Source of the DNA: Cyclobacteriaceae bacterium
GTDB lineage: Bacteria; Bacteroidota; Bacteroidia; Cytophagales; Cyclobacteriaceae
Direction: 5' to 3'
Length of the DNA: 64,000 nt
NCBI GenBank assembly: GCA_013141055.1
Contig: JABFRS010000001.1
Span: 496,001 to 560,000, forward strand
A program made the translations under genes and the position numbers. The notes below the pieces were generated by a model, which was given only the letters and a program-made list of their open reading frames with translations, did no database searches and was not told the origin of the DNA. Of this stretch, positions 1-13,700 are shown one piece after another; position 1 is the first letter of the stretch, and each line of letters opens with the position of its first letter.

Positions 1-549
1 AGTCGGAAGAGGACCTGTTCCGTAGATCCATTGTATCCATCGTGGGGCATTATTCTCACGGGTAGCCCTGGGAAAACAATTCCAGTCACTGTTATCGGTG
101 AAAGAAACATTGGCAGCATATCCCGCGCAAACGCGATACACTGCAGGATCAATTGATATAACATCATTTGTCCATACTATCACTTGTGTAGTGATAGGAA
201 CTACGCTTCCTCTAGGATTACAGGCGTTGGATGCGTCGATTACTACATCATACCCGCAATTCACGGACGCCAGTGGATAAATGTGTGACATAATCACCGG
301 CGTTGCACCCTGGACGTAGGTCTGCTCGGGAGTTCCATCACCCCAATCAACAAAGTACTGGGTGCCAGGAACAGAAGAAAGGTAGATGGTTTGAATATTG
401 ACTGTAAAAGGTGCACAACCCCGGCTGCTGGTAAGAAAAGCAAAGCCTGGTTCCATAATGCCGCCGCACTGACCAAACACATTAGTCTGGCTAATAAGCA
501 ACATTACGCCTATAAAGATCAATAGGCGGATAGAACGGTAAACCTGCAT
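1..549 (-). CDS. PKD-domain secreted protein, 3' end outside window
   Basis: An open frame runs from the ATG at 549 to the window edge (183 codons, no stop), so only the N-terminal part is visible. Residues 1-31 form a signal peptide ending near VFGQC. A PKD-like module follows with the motif DWGDGTPE and a later HIYPL strand, then a stretch with VCAGYAANVSFTDNS. The order WGDG, then a HxYP strand, then a CG(W/Y) stretch, then VC-G-(N)V-FTDN, then a (I)xx(I)xYG strand is also found near the N terminus of the giant protein encoded upstream (1747-16041), so I infer the two are paralogues. It follows the PorP/SprF-like gene on the same strand after a 152-bp gap. Likely exported and perhaps another T9SS substrate, but its C-terminal sorting domain cannot be seen here. 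Confidence 0.85.
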   Translation of the reverse strand, partial: MQVYRSIRLLIFIGVMLLISQTNVFGQCGGIMEPGFAFLTSSRGCAPFTVNIQTIYLSSVPGTQYFVDWGDGTPEQTYVQGATPVIMSHIYPLASVNCGYDVVIDASNACNPRGSVVPITTQVIVWTNDVISIDPAVYRVCAGYAANVSFTDNSDWNCFPRATRENNAPRWIQWIYGTGPLPT

Positions 550-701
550 CGTCAATCGGGGGTTAAGCCGATTAAAGTTCACTTAGACTGGCATATATAA
601 GACTGATTTAGTCTTAAAAATCCAAACAGGTGGCAAGTGGTATTAAAGATCGATTAACAGAAGAAAATAGTAGATAATCTGCAGTTACTGATTCTTGCAA
701 A

Positions 702-1742
702 TTACTTCCAGAAGCCTTCCTGACGGCCACCAGTAGGGCAAGGAATCAGGCGATTACGCTTCTTTACTCCTCGGTGTATAGGCTTCGCACTGAACTCATA
801 CATGATTGAAAGTTCGTGCGCACCACCAGAGGAAGTTGAGAGTGGCGACGTATTGAAGTCATAGCTGTATCCAATCGTCATCTTATCAAGATACATACCT
901 AACTGAAGAATGATAGCATCCTGTTGAATGGTATTAGTAGATGTCTTCTCGAATGGTTTTCCTCTATACCAGAATCCAACAAATACCGGATCAATGTGAT
1001 AATTCAATCCAATGTTCAACTGAGAGATACCACCCTGAGATTGATAAATGAATGAAGGTGTCAGGTACGACATTCTTGAAGACGTTCTCAATCCATTCAT
1101 AAGCGTTAATCTTGCGCCGGCATGAAGAGTGATCTTTGTGGAGAGACGTGTCTCATTGTTCAGGATGGAAAGATTGGGCTGATTCATGTGCGCAAAAGCT
1201 GCACCAAACCATAGAACTTTTGAATATACCAGGAACCCAGAACTAAAGTCAAAGTATTGCTGATTACCTAACTTGTACAGTGCGGGGTCTACTGATTCAC
1301 CATTGGCAAATTCAATACCATCTCCCAGTCGAAGCTTGCTCCTGTCAAGTCCGTTGATTCCATATCCAAAGGAAAGACCTGGAGAGAATATTATCTTGTC
1401 ATTGATTCTTAACTTATAGCTATACAATAAATTCACATTGGTTGTTCTCCATCCGGCAGATCCCATCTTATCTGTGGTGGCAAGAATTCCGAATCCGCTT
1501 TTCAACTCATCCACCCAGATATCGTAGGATGCTGCAAAAGTTGAGAAGGCCTGAGGCAAATTTGGCCACTGAATACGGTGGTTGAATGTTGCGCGCTGCT
1601 GAGGAGTGACCCCAGTAAATCCAGGATTCAGATAAAGAGGTGATTGATAATATTGAGAAAACTGAGGATCCTGCGCAAAGGCACCTGCTGCTACCAGCAT
1701 CAAAATCCCCAGTAAAAAACCTCTCTTCAGCATAACGCTCAT
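702..1742 (-). CDS. PorP/SprF family type IX secretion membrane protein
   Basis: This 346-residue protein has a signal peptide (residues 1-23, ending AGAFAQ) followed at once by the family signature DPQFSQYYQSPLYLNPG, then alternating beta strands typical of an outer-membrane barrel (for example GFGILATTDK, LLYSYKLRI, GYSYDFN). PorP/SprF proteins act with the T9SS, and in Flavobacterium johnsoniae SprF is needed for secretion of the adhesin SprB encoded next to it. Here the gene starts 4 bp after the stop of the giant adhesin gene, so co-transcription and partnership with that protein are likely. It could alternatively serve the next downstream PKD protein. Length is normal for the family. 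Confidence 0.93.
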   Translation of the reverse strand: MSVMLKRGFLLGILMLVAAGAFAQDPQFSQYYQSPLYLNPGFTGVTPQQRATFNHRIQWPNLPQAFSTFAASYDIWVDELKSGFGILATTDKMGSAGWRTTNVNLLYSYKLRINDKIIFSPGLSFGYGINGLDRSKLRLGDGIEFANGESVDPALYKLGNQQYFDFSSGFLVYSKVLWFGAAFAHMNQPNLSILNNETRLSTKITLHAGARLTLMNGLRTSSRMSYLTPSFIYQSQGGISQLNIGLNYHIDPVFVGFWYRGKPFEKTSTNTIQQDAIILQLGMYLDKMTIGYSYDFNTSPLSTSSGGAHELSIMYEFSAKPIHRGVKKRNRLIPCPTGGRQEGFWK

Positions 1743-1746
1743 AAAT

Positions 1747-4700
1747 TTATCGAATCATAGTAACATCACCAATTTGTGTCGTTCGCTGGCCATCCGACAG
1801 TCGAATGGTAAGCTTGTAGACATATACACCGGCCGGCAGCAGCTTGCCATCAGCATTGTATCCATCCCAACCCGTTTGTGTGCTATTACTTTCAAATATC
1901 AAATTACCCCAGCGATCATATATCTGCAGGTTGTACTCCTCAGCTCCCTTGACAATCGGCATGAATACGTCATTGGCCTTATCTCCAGGTCCATTTGCAC
2001 CACCCGGACCATTCAGGTTAGGAGTAAATGCATTTGGAACTTTCGTTACCCCACCCTGCTTGGCAGTGATCTTCTGAATCGACGTATCCGCGCAGACTAC
2101 ACCATTTCCGTGATCAAACTGTGCATACAGTGCCAGGTTGTAGATACCCTCAATCTTATAACTATAGTTCGGATCATCGGCTGGCTCTGTCTGAACCAGG
2201 AATTCATTATTGAAATCGAAATCCCAATAATACTGGTTCGCACCCTGGCTTTGGTTATGCAATGTTAGCTTCTGATCCGGAACAAAGACTGTTGTCGGTG
2301 TTGCCGTGAATGCCGCAATTGGTTTCGGGAATACCGTTACTTCCTGCGGTGTCGCAAACGCTATCTGATGAGTAAATGTATTGGATGTACTCATTTCAAT
2401 TCTGTAAATACCAGGTCTTGTCAGAAGGAATTTCGGCAGCGGAACATTTGAAGTCGCCACTACATCTCCACCCAAATAAACCTTGTATTCCAAAACATTA
2501 CCTGTGCTGGTACTTGAAGTTACTTCAATAGTTGCCGGGAAACAGGACTCTGAAGGCGACGCTATGAATGTTGCTACCAGAGGCTTTATAGTAATATTTA
2601 TGAACTTAACTCGCTGAACAGATTTACAAGACGGTCTTAATGTGTTGAATGCATCCAGTGTTACCCTCTTGGTTCCAGGAGTTGAATAGGAAACAAGTGG
2701 AGGAACAGGTCCCGAGAATGTTGCCGGTGTTGCATCTGCTCCAAAGCTCCAATCATAAGTGTAGAACGCCGGATCCACAGGAGTAGAAGTATTGGTATAC
2801 GTCAGATCAGCGGTTCCATTCAGGAATTCATGAGGCGCAGGGCCTTCATCAAAGTCAGCAACTACACTTCTGTACACTTTAATTTCAATAGGACTAGAAT
2901 CATTTGAGGCCGGGCAGTGTCCATTGGTAGCCCGGAAGAGAACCTCATAGATGATTGGATTGGCCAACGTATTATTTGTGAATGCGTAATTCAATGTTGT
3001 ACCACTACCAATAACTGTTTCAGGAACCTGTCCTTGTATTCTGAATGACCACGTTTGTGAGGTCGCTCCAATTGTCTGGCTTGAGAATCGAACTATCTCT
3101 CCACTGCATATCTCAGTTTGATCCGCAACAACATTTATTACGATGTTCGGATAAACTCTGACAGGCAGGTTAGCGCTTCGTTTCAAGCAACCCAGTGCCG
3201 GATATTTTAACGTATCCAGATAAGTGGCCAGCGATGCCCTGAAATTGAACGTCGATGTTGGATTATCATTCACATACGTATGCTTGATGATCTTATTCAG
3301 CTGGGTAGAAGTTGCTGCGCCAGTACTCAATGAGTCAGCCGCATCTCCAAATGACCATCTGTAATAAGTATCCTGAACCTGATTGTATTGGAAAGATACT
3401 TCGACAGGACTACATCCTTCTGCTGGTAATGGATTTGTAATCGCAAAAGTAGGATCTGTATCACCAACAAACACCTTCACAAACTTCTGAGGGAAGCTTG
3501 CAGGATTTGCCAATGTATCGATGGAACAACCATTAGGATCGGTTACACTGATCAATGCAAATCTTGTAGTCGTCTGCATGTTCGGTTTGGAAATGACTGT
3601 AGTTCCCGCCTTGTTAGGCACATTGAATACAGTCGTTCCATCAGTATACTTAAAGCTGAACAATGGCTGACCAGTCAATTCTACGATCAGGAATTCAGTG
3701 CTGTTTTTACAGATGTATTCCGGATTTGGATTCAGGAATTGAGCCTTCATCTCAGGAGAAACAGTAACGATAACGATCTTACTATCCCCTACGCAATTTG
3801 TTGCTGCAGGGCCTGTAGGAACAAATGTGTAAACCAATGTAGCCTGGAATCCAATGGTGTTGAAGAGTTGGTAATTGATAATCGGACCTGATCCGGAAGG
3901 TGTAACTCCCAAACCATTTGAATCATCAACTGTCCACGTATAAGTAGTACCCGCTACATTGCTGGTTGGATTGATATTCAGGAATCCACCATGACAAACC
4001 TTCAATGTGCTTGGCACTGTTGCTTTTGGTTTCGGATTAACAACAACATCAACAGGAATTGCAGGACCTGTACACGTTCCAACACGTGGTGTAACAAGGT
4101 AATGAACTGTCTCTGCGGTAGTACCATTATTATTAAACAGTACCTGGAAGATACGATCTCCTGCTCCGCTGCTGGCACCTGTTACATTTGGTGCGATTGG
4201 TGCAACCACAGTCCATGTACTAACCGTAGTCGGTCCAAGATCTGAGGTTAAGGTAATATCAACCGTTTCGCCGCTACAAATTGGAGCTTGCGGTGATGCT
4301 GTAATGTTTGGACGAGGATTAACCGTGATCACGACATTAACATCGTCTCCTACGCAACCTGCACCACCAGAAATTCTTGGGCGGAAAGTATAAGTGACTG
4401 TTTCAATATTGAGACCAGGATTGTTCAAATTATCATTCAGGCTTGAAGTCTTAGGGAATACTGTGTTCACTAATGTCATACCTGTTACTCCGCCTGTTGC
4501 AACAACATTCTGAAGGAGATATTCTACGACTCCCGTAGATGGTGCCGTCAGAGAAGACAGACCAATGTTAGTCGCGTCTCCTTCACAAACAATTCTTGAT
4601 GATGGTGTAGCAATAAGCTTAGGCTTAGGCTCTACATTAACAATCACCGGCACAGGCGCTCCTGTACAACCGGCGCCTCCTCTTGCTCCATTAGCAACCG

Positions 4701-7700
4701 GAGTTATGTTATAAGTAACAAAGCCAGGTGAGTCAGAACTGTTCACCAGATTATCAGTGATATGATGTCCTTCAGCAAGATTGCTCAATGCAGGAATGAA
4801 TCCTGTCATTTGCGCTCCGATAGAAGAAACTGCAGTATAGTTGAATGTGATTACACCTGCCGTTGGATTGGTTGGAGAAACAAACTCTATATCCACAGGA
4901 TCAATACCATTCAGTGTTGTGCTACTACAAATGTTAGCCTTAAAGTTGACTGGTGTCGCGACCACAGTAGGCTCAATAGTCAACACAATGTCTTTCAAAG
5001 GACCAAGACAGCCTAAAGAAGATCTAGGCCTTACACTGTATGTAACCGTTAATGGATTGTTGGTTGGATTATCAAATCTATCAGCTGCGAAATAGTTGGC
5101 AGCGACAGCTACTGCTGGTGAAGTTGCATTTGATCCGTTTGGAACCAGACCTCCCATAACAGTTATTCCAATCACATCATAGGATGTTGCGGTTACGCTG
5201 GTTGATTTAGAAGCCAACACAACTCCTCCTACCACATTAGAACATACAGTCCTGTTGAGATTATCCTCAACGGCAGGTGCAGGATTGATATTAAATACCA
5301 GGATTGCTTCTGCGCCTTCACAGAATGAAGGTGTGCCTACAACCGGAACGATATGATACTGTACCGATAATGGGCCAGAAGTTGTATTGATCCAAACATC
5401 ATTGAAGATAGCGTTTGATAACTGACCAGGTCCGATACCAGCATTTGTTCCACCAGAAGTAACTCCGGCAGGAATGATGATACTATTAATGTTGTAAGTA
5501 GCAGCCGCTACGGAACCAGCCTGAACACCTAACGTGATAGAGGTTGGCAATCCACTACAAACCGGAGTTGGACTCAAACCTGGATCCAATGTAGGTTGAG
5601 GATTCACTGGAAGATCAAAGTTCACCGCTGCACCATCGCATGGTGCTGGGGGATTGCTTGGACCTGTAGGCACGATTGTGTAACGAACGATTACCGTGGT
5701 TGCACGTGTGTTAGAATACTTGTCATTCTTAATAAGGTTGAATGTTCCGGGAGTATTCAAAGCAGCGTTACCAGCATCAGTAAAGTTTGCTGGTATTGCA
5801 CCGCCAAATGTGAAGCCACCATCTGTGCTGTATTGCTTGGCAATGATTCTGTAACTGGAAGCACCTACGGAGATACCGTCTGTACCCAAAACAACATTAC
5901 TGATATCATTACTGCAGACAGCTGGTACACCTGGATTGAAAATAACTGGCTTAGGATTGATAGTAAACACCACCACCTTTGGATCACCAACACATCCATT
6001 CGTTCCATGAGGAGTAATGGTATAGGTTACGTTCTTAGGAACAGCTGTAGTATTTGTAAATACATCATTAAAGATGGCAGCAGCAGGTCGCGCTAAACCT
6101 GTGGTAGCGGATCCAACAAGGCCGGCATCCACCACGGCAGTGATATCATAATTTGAAGCACCCACTGAAACTCCATCCGTGCTAATATTAGATCCGTAAA
6201 TCTGATCACTACACAATGTCTTGCTCAATGAACTTGAAACAACAGGTTTAGGTCTAACAGTGATCGTAAATACCATTGTTCCACTAACGCAAGTTCCTTT
6301 TGTAGCAGTCACGGTGATCGTTCCAACGAAGTTGGTGTTACCTGTATTATTAGGTGAAACGTAGGAAGCAATGTTTCCATTTCCGGTAGCAGGAAGTCCG
6401 ATCGCTGTATTGCTATTTGTCCAGGAATATGTTTCTCCCCCACCTGTATTGGACACGAAGTTAATAGGTCCAATGCCTGCACCTGTACAAACATCAATGT
6501 TTGGTTGAGCTGTAATAACCGGAACTGCTTTGATCGTAATGGTGAATGTTCTTGCAACGCTTGTACAACCAGTCTTTGTAGCGGTTACTGAAATCGTTCC
6601 GACAATGTCAGAACCTGTATTGTTAGGCGGAGCTGCATAAGATGATATAGGTCCTGATCCACCGGCAACAAGTCCGATAAGTGGATTGCTATTGGTCCAG
6701 TTGAAAGTTTCTGATCCACCTGTATTGGCCGCAAAGTTAACTGGCCCAACTGTAAAGCCTGGACAAACTGAAATATCCAGAACAGTTGACACAACTGGCT
6801 CAGGTTTCACGGTAATACTGAAAACCATCGCTGTACTGGTACAACCATTCTTAGTTGCCGTTACACTAATATTTCCAACAAAAGCAGTTCCTGTTAAGTT
6901 AGCAGGTGCAGCATATGCAGCTATGTTTCCGCTTCCGAAAACAGGAAGTCCGATAGCAGCGCTTGAATTAGTCCAATCGAAAGTTTCTGATCCACCCGTA
7001 TTAGCTCCGAAATTGATTGGCCCGATGGTCTGACCAGGACAAACTGAAATTGGAGTTACTGTAGTTACAACAGGCTGAGGTCTGATGGTGATTGTAAATA
7101 ACATCGGCGCACTGGCACAACCATTTTTAGTTGCGATGACACTCATATTACCAACTATCGCAGTACCTGTAAGATTTGCTGGCGCAACATAAGTTGTGAT
7201 ATCGCCTACACCCACGGTTGGCAAGCCAATTGAACCATTTGAATTGGTCCAGTTGAATGTTTCCGATCCGCCTGTATTTGCAGCAAAGTTTATCGGTCCA
7301 ATAGGATCTCCAGGACAAACTATAATATTTGATTCAGAGGATACAACTGGTGTTGGCTTAATGGTTACCTGGAATGTTCTCGCAACACTGGCACAACTAT
7401 TCTTTGTAGCAATTACACTGATGGTTCCAACAAAAGCTGTTCCTGTTAAATTAGCTGGCGCAACCCATGATGGGATATTACCAACACCACTTGCTACAAG
7501 ACCAATAGAAGGATTAGAATTCGACCATGAAAATACTTCCGCTCCTCCGGTGTTTGCAGTAAAGTTGAATGGCCCTACTGTTGCCGTTGGGCAAACGGAC
7601 GCATCAGGAATTACAGCAACTACAGGCTGAGGATTTATAGTGATGTTAAAGGTTCTGATTACACTTGGACATCCATTGAGTGTCGCAGTAACAGAAACGG

Positions 7701-10700
7701 TTGACGTAAACGCTGCTCCAGTTAAGTTAGCCGGTGCAATATAAGAGGAAATATTTCCCACTCCATTCAACGCTAAACCTGTGGTAGTATTCGTGTTTGA
7801 CCATGAGAAGCTTTCTCCTCCCCCGGTGTTTGCTCCAAAAGTTATAGGACCAACCGTCGCTCCAGGACAAGCAACAATATCAGTAACAGCATTGACTACA
7901 GGTTGTGGACTGATTGTGATCTTGAATGTCATCGCGTTACTGGTACAGCCATTCTTAGTCGCTGTTACACTTATAGTACCTACAATAGGAACTCCTGATA
8001 TGTTGGCAGGCGCAGCATATGATGCAATATTTCCAATTCCATTTAAGCCAATGCCGATTGCCGAATTTGTATTGGTCCAGTTAAAAGTTTCAGCACCACC
8101 AGTATTTGCAACAAACGCAGGGGGAGCAATGAGCCCGGCAGGACATACTGTAATATCTGTTACAGTATTAACAACAGGCTGTGGTTTAATAGTTATTGTG
8201 AATGCTCCAGGAGTACTCGTGCAACCCGCTAACGTAGCGGTAACTGAAATATTACCAACAATGTTAACACCTGAAATATTGGGAGGCGCTACATAAGAAG
8301 GAATAATACCTGTTCCGTTAAGCCCAAGACCAATTGCAGTATTACTATTTGTCCATGCGAAAGTTTCACCTCCACCTGTATTTGCTCCAAAGTTAATCGG
8401 ACCTACAGTCTGACCAGGACAATCTGCAATATTCAGAACAGCGTTCATCACTGGTTGAGGACTAATCGTAATCTGGAATGTAACTGGCGGACTTGTACAA
8501 CCGTTTTTCACTGCTGTCACACTGATATTACCCACTATTGGTGCTCCTGTTAAGTTAGCAGGTGCTACATAAGATGAAATTGGCCCCACTCCACTTGCAA
8601 GAATACCAATTGCGGTATTATCATTTGTCCAATTAAAAGTTTCTGAACCGCCTGTGTTGGCTACAAAATTAACTGGCCCCACGTTTTGTCCAGGACACTT
8701 GGTGATGTCTGGAACAGCCGTTACAACTGGACGTGGTTTGATTGTTATTTTAAAAGTTGCAATGGTGCTTACGCAACCATTCTTCGTTGCAGTAACACTT
8801 ATGTTTCCAACGAAATTCGAACCGGTTGCATTGGCAGGAGCAATAAATGATGGAATGCTTCCTGTACCACTTCCTCCCAATCCAATTGTTGTATTGTCAT
8901 TGGTCCAGTTAAATGTTTCCAAACCACCAGTATTCGCTGTGAAAGTAATAGGTCCTACACCCTGACCTGGACAAGCTTCAATATCAGTGATTGGTGTAAC
9001 CACTGGTTGTGGTTTAACAATAACCTGGAATACAAATGGCGCACTGGTACAACCATTCTTAAGAGCTGACACACTGATATTTCCGACAATGTTAGCACCT
9101 GTAGTATTGGATAGAGTATTAAATGCACCAATATTACCAGGACCGCTTCCAGCAAGACCAATCAGGGTATTATCATTAGTCCATGAGAAGACTTCACTTC
9201 CTCCTGTATTAGCTGAGAATGTAAAAGGACCAACCGAAACACCTGGGCAAACTGTCACACTTGTAACTGTATTAACAACAGGTTGTGGCTTAATAGTAAT
9301 CTTGAATGTGATAGGAGGACTTACGCAACCATTAAGAGTTGCAGTCACACTGAAGTTACCCACGATGTTAACACCTGAAACGTTTGGTGGTGCAGTATAT
9401 GAAGCAATACTTCCTGTTCCACTACCCAGCACTCCTACCGCAGGGTTATCATTCGTCCAATTGAAAGTCTCTGAACCACCCGTATTAGCAACAAAATTTA
9501 TTGCTGTTACGCTCACACCCGGACACACTGTGATGTCTGTAACAGGCGACATGATCGGCTGTGGCTTAACAATAATCTGGAAATTCTCAGGGAGACTATT
9601 ACATCCGTTTTTATTCGTTGTAACAGATACGTTAGCAATGAATGGACTTCCTGTAGTATTTGCAGGAGCTACAAATGATCCAATGTTTCCTGTACTACCG
9701 GATGAAAGTCCAACCGTTGTATTATCGTTCGTCCAGGTAAAGACTTCTCCTCCACCCGTATTAGCAGTAAAGTTAACCGGACCAATTGTTTGACCTGGGC
9801 AAACAGAAATACTACTGATAGCTGAAATAACAGGCTCTGGCTTTACGGTCACTTTAAATGTGACTGCCGTACTGGTACAACCATTCTTAGTGGCTGTTAC
9901 ACTGAAGTCTCCAACAAATGCTGCCCCGGTAAGATTTGCAGGAGCTATATAAGAAGGAATACTTCCAAGACCGCTTAGACCAACACCAACTGCAGGATTT
10001 GTATTCGTCCAGTTAAATGCTTCTGATCCGCCGGAGTTTGCAACAAAGTTTATTGGTCCGATTGTCTGACCTGGACAAACTGTTATATCGATGATTGGTG
10101 AAACAACTGGCTGAGGCCGGATGGTGATTTTGAAAGTAACAGGAGCACTAACACAACCATTTTTGGTGGCCGTAACACTCATGTTTCCAACCATGTTTGA
10201 ACCACTTGCATTAAGCGGTGCTGTATAGGCTGCAATATTTCCTGTTCCACTGGCAAGAAGTCCTATTGATGGATTGTCATTTGTCCATGAGAAGGTCTCT
10301 CCTCCCAATGTATTTGCACTAAATGAGATTGGTCCGACAGCGAGTCCAGGACATACTATAATATCAGACACAGCTGCCATTACCGGTTCTGGATTTACAG
10401 TAATCACAATCCTTCTCTGAGCAGCTGTCTGATTGCTTAGACAGGCTGCGCCACTTCGTGCAACAATAGTATATGTTGCAGTGATAGTAGATCCGGAAGT
10501 ATTGGTCAATACATCAAGGATATGTTTAGTTCCGGCTGGCCCCATAGGCACACCACTCTGAGCCGTTCCTTGTGCAGCACCCGCAGACATAACAGGTGCA
10601 GTCCAATCAAAATTAGTTCCGGCAGGAAGATTAGCAGGATCTAATAATATCTCATAGTTAACAGATTGTCCGCTGCAAATTGTTTTTGCTTGATTCAATA

Positions 10701-13700
10701 CTAAAACAGGTTCAGGATTTACCAAAACTGTTACAGTTTGAGCAGGACCCTGGCAATTAGGTGATGCTTGCGCCGTTGGTATAACTTCGAAAGCAACAGA
10801 GCCGACAGCACCTGATGTATTTCGGAGTGCGGCAACGCCCGTAAATGTCACGCCTAAATTTCCTGTTCCGGCTTGTCCATTAGTAACTCCATCCACAGAT
10901 CCAGTGATACTTGTAACAGTCCAACTGAAGGTACTGAGCTGTGAAGCTCCAAAAGGAAGTGTTGGCGCAGCTCCGCTACAGATTGTTGTAGTATTTAAAG
11001 ACGTCATTACAGGTCTATCTCCGACCGTAATATTTTTTGTGAATGGTGTACCTGAACAACCGGAAGAACTAGTCTCGCTTACACTAACCGTTGCTGCTGC
11101 AGACAATCCAAAATCTACCGTAATAGTTTGAAGATTAGGACCACTGGCTGCACTGGTAATCGTTGCACCTGAGGCAGTCCATGTATAGGTAGATCCGGGA
11201 GTAAATGCTCCAGGAGGTATGGTGTAGTTAACACCTGTTTGATTCTTACAAACAGGATCCGGCCCGTTGATTGCCAGTGCACCTGGAGCACTTGCAACTG
11301 TAACAGGCAAGGACTGGGTAGTTCCAGTACAGAGATAAACATTAGTCTCTGTCATGGTGATATTCCCTGCACCAACGGTCGGGAATCTTACAAGGACAAA
11401 GAAGTCAGCTGTTGTTCCACCTGCAAACTTTACAAATGGCGCAGGTACAACCCAGTTATAGGATGATCCTGTATTCGGTGTTACCTGGTAAAGTAATGTA
11501 GTCGTTGCATTAGCGCACACTGTACCAGGTCCACTAACAGCATTGGTTCCAGGTAATGGATTTACAGTTACAACTACATTTCGTGGAGTTCCAAGACATC
11601 CTGCTCCGCTTTTTGGTGTAATAACATACGTTACATTGATAGGAGCAGCAGTGAAATTGGTAAGAACATCCATAATGTGCTTTGTACCTGCCGCACCCAT
11701 TGGAAGATCGACCAACTGACCGTTTGCTGGTCCGGCACCGTCAGGGTCAGGCCATGTAAACGTAGTACCCGCTGGTAAATTTGCTGGCGTCAGTAAAATT
11801 TCACGATTCACATTTTGTCCGCTACAAATAGTAACAACTTGTCCGGACACAAGGTTTGGAGCAGGTCGAACCGTGATAACCACCGGAGTCAATGCACCCG
11901 CGCAAGAAGCCGGTGCATTACTGGTTGGAGTAATGTTGTATGTAACAGTAATGTTATTACCAGTAACATTTGTAAGAACATCTGTAAGATGAAGTGTTCC
12001 AGCCGGATCAGCAGCTACTGCTGCACCCAAGTTACCTTGAATTGGTCCTGCTGACACTGTTGGAACAGGCCAGCTAAATCTGGTTCCTGCAGGTGTGTTG
12101 GCAGGAGTCATCAATACTTCAAGATTCACCGGATCACCGCTGCAAATTGTTTTAACCTGACCCGCAGTAATGACAGGAGCAGGATTCACTGTAAAGACAA
12201 TGTCGACTGGTGCACCCGCACATGCAAAGGCACTGCTCGGTGTTACCGTATAAGTTACCGTAATCGGAGCACCAGTTAGGTTTGTTAAAGTCTGATTAAT
12301 ATGTTTTGTGCCTGCAGGATCCGCAAGTATAGTACCCGCTGCTCCCTGTGCTGGTCCTGCTGATACTACCGGAGCGGGCCATGTCAAAGTTGAGCCTGCG
12401 GGTGCATTAAGAGGGGACAGAAGAACTTCATAGTTAGTCGTTTGACCACTACAAATTGTTTTAACCTGACCCGCAGCAACAACCGGTTGAGGTCTAATAG
12501 TAATAGTAATATTTCGTGGAGTTCCAACACATCCCAAACTACTGGTTGGAGTAACAACATACGTAGCCGTAATATTGGCACCCGTTGTATTCGTTAATAC
12601 ATCCGTAATGTGCAACGTAGTTGCCGGGTCTGCAGCAACAGCAGTTCCAATAGATCCCTGGGCACCTCCTGCTGACATCGTTGGTAATGGCCATGAGAAG
12701 GTAGTACCAGCGGGAGTATTGGCAGGTGTAAGAAGTATTTCACGATTAACGGCCGCTCCACTACATATTGTTTTAGCTTGATTAGCCATTACAGGTACAG
12801 GTCTTACCGTAAATGCCAAGCTTGTATTATCCAATGTCTGACATCCTGCAGCACTTTGAATAGATACTAATTGAATCGTATGAGGCCCTACCGCATCTAA
12901 TGTTACTTCTGAAAAAGTAGGTTGTGTCGCAACTGTTGGTGCACTCGTTGCAGTTGTTGTAAATGTTTTCGTAGGTCGTAAAACTCCATCCACTCTGTAG
13001 GTCAATATAAAACCTGCCGTGCTAGCGGAACCAGCATCAAGTGTAAAGACCAGCTTAGGATCGGTCGTGCCTGGAGAGCCCGCATTACAAGCTGCAGAAA
13101 TATCCAACGTTGGACCTGTTGCAAATGTTGGCGCACTACCTCCTGAGGCAACAGTTCTGCTAGGACTAATAGCTGTTGCCGCGCAAACCGGTGAGTTACT
13201 ATCACTCAACGCAGAAATTTTATAAGTCCCAGCCGTCGTAGGGCCTACGATAGTAAAAACATTGGTTGGCTCGACAATATTAATACTGGCTGGAATCGTC
13301 GCCCCATTAATAGTATACGTCAAAGTAAATGGTCCTGTTCCGGTTAAATTAAATACGATATCCGGTGCAGGATTTCCACTACAAACAGAACCACCTCCCG
13401 TTGCACTGGCAACTGTAGGCAAAGCATTAACCGTTACGCTTACTTCAGTGGTTGGTTGAGGTGCACAGACACCCGATGTTGCAATTCTTACATAATAAGT
13501 AGTTACTGCTAATACGGGTGGATCATATGTTGGATTAGTTGCACCAGCAATAGGATTATAGGGTCCACCACTTACTGTTGAGGAAGACCATTGATACGTG
13601 GGAGGCGTTCCATTGCCACCACTTCCAAGTGTTAAACTCGTGAATGCAGCAGGGTCAACACCCGCGCAAACAACCTGTGTATTGCCAATCGTACCAGGCA

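Noticed and set aside
599-615. Possible terminator of the adhesin-porP operon
   Set aside because: AAGACT/AGTCTT forms a 6-bp stem but no T-run follows on the minus strand; too weak to call.
8987-9793. Long plus-strand frame (268 codons) opposite the giant adhesin gene
   Set aside because: It and several similar frames of 60-170 codons lie opposite or across the repeat array; they arise from the skewed codon use and repetition of the minus-strand gene and encode no recognisable protein.
6250-10389. CRISPR-like periodicity
   Set aside because: The 276-bp period is in coding sequence and encodes a protein repeat; there are no short identical repeats with spacers.
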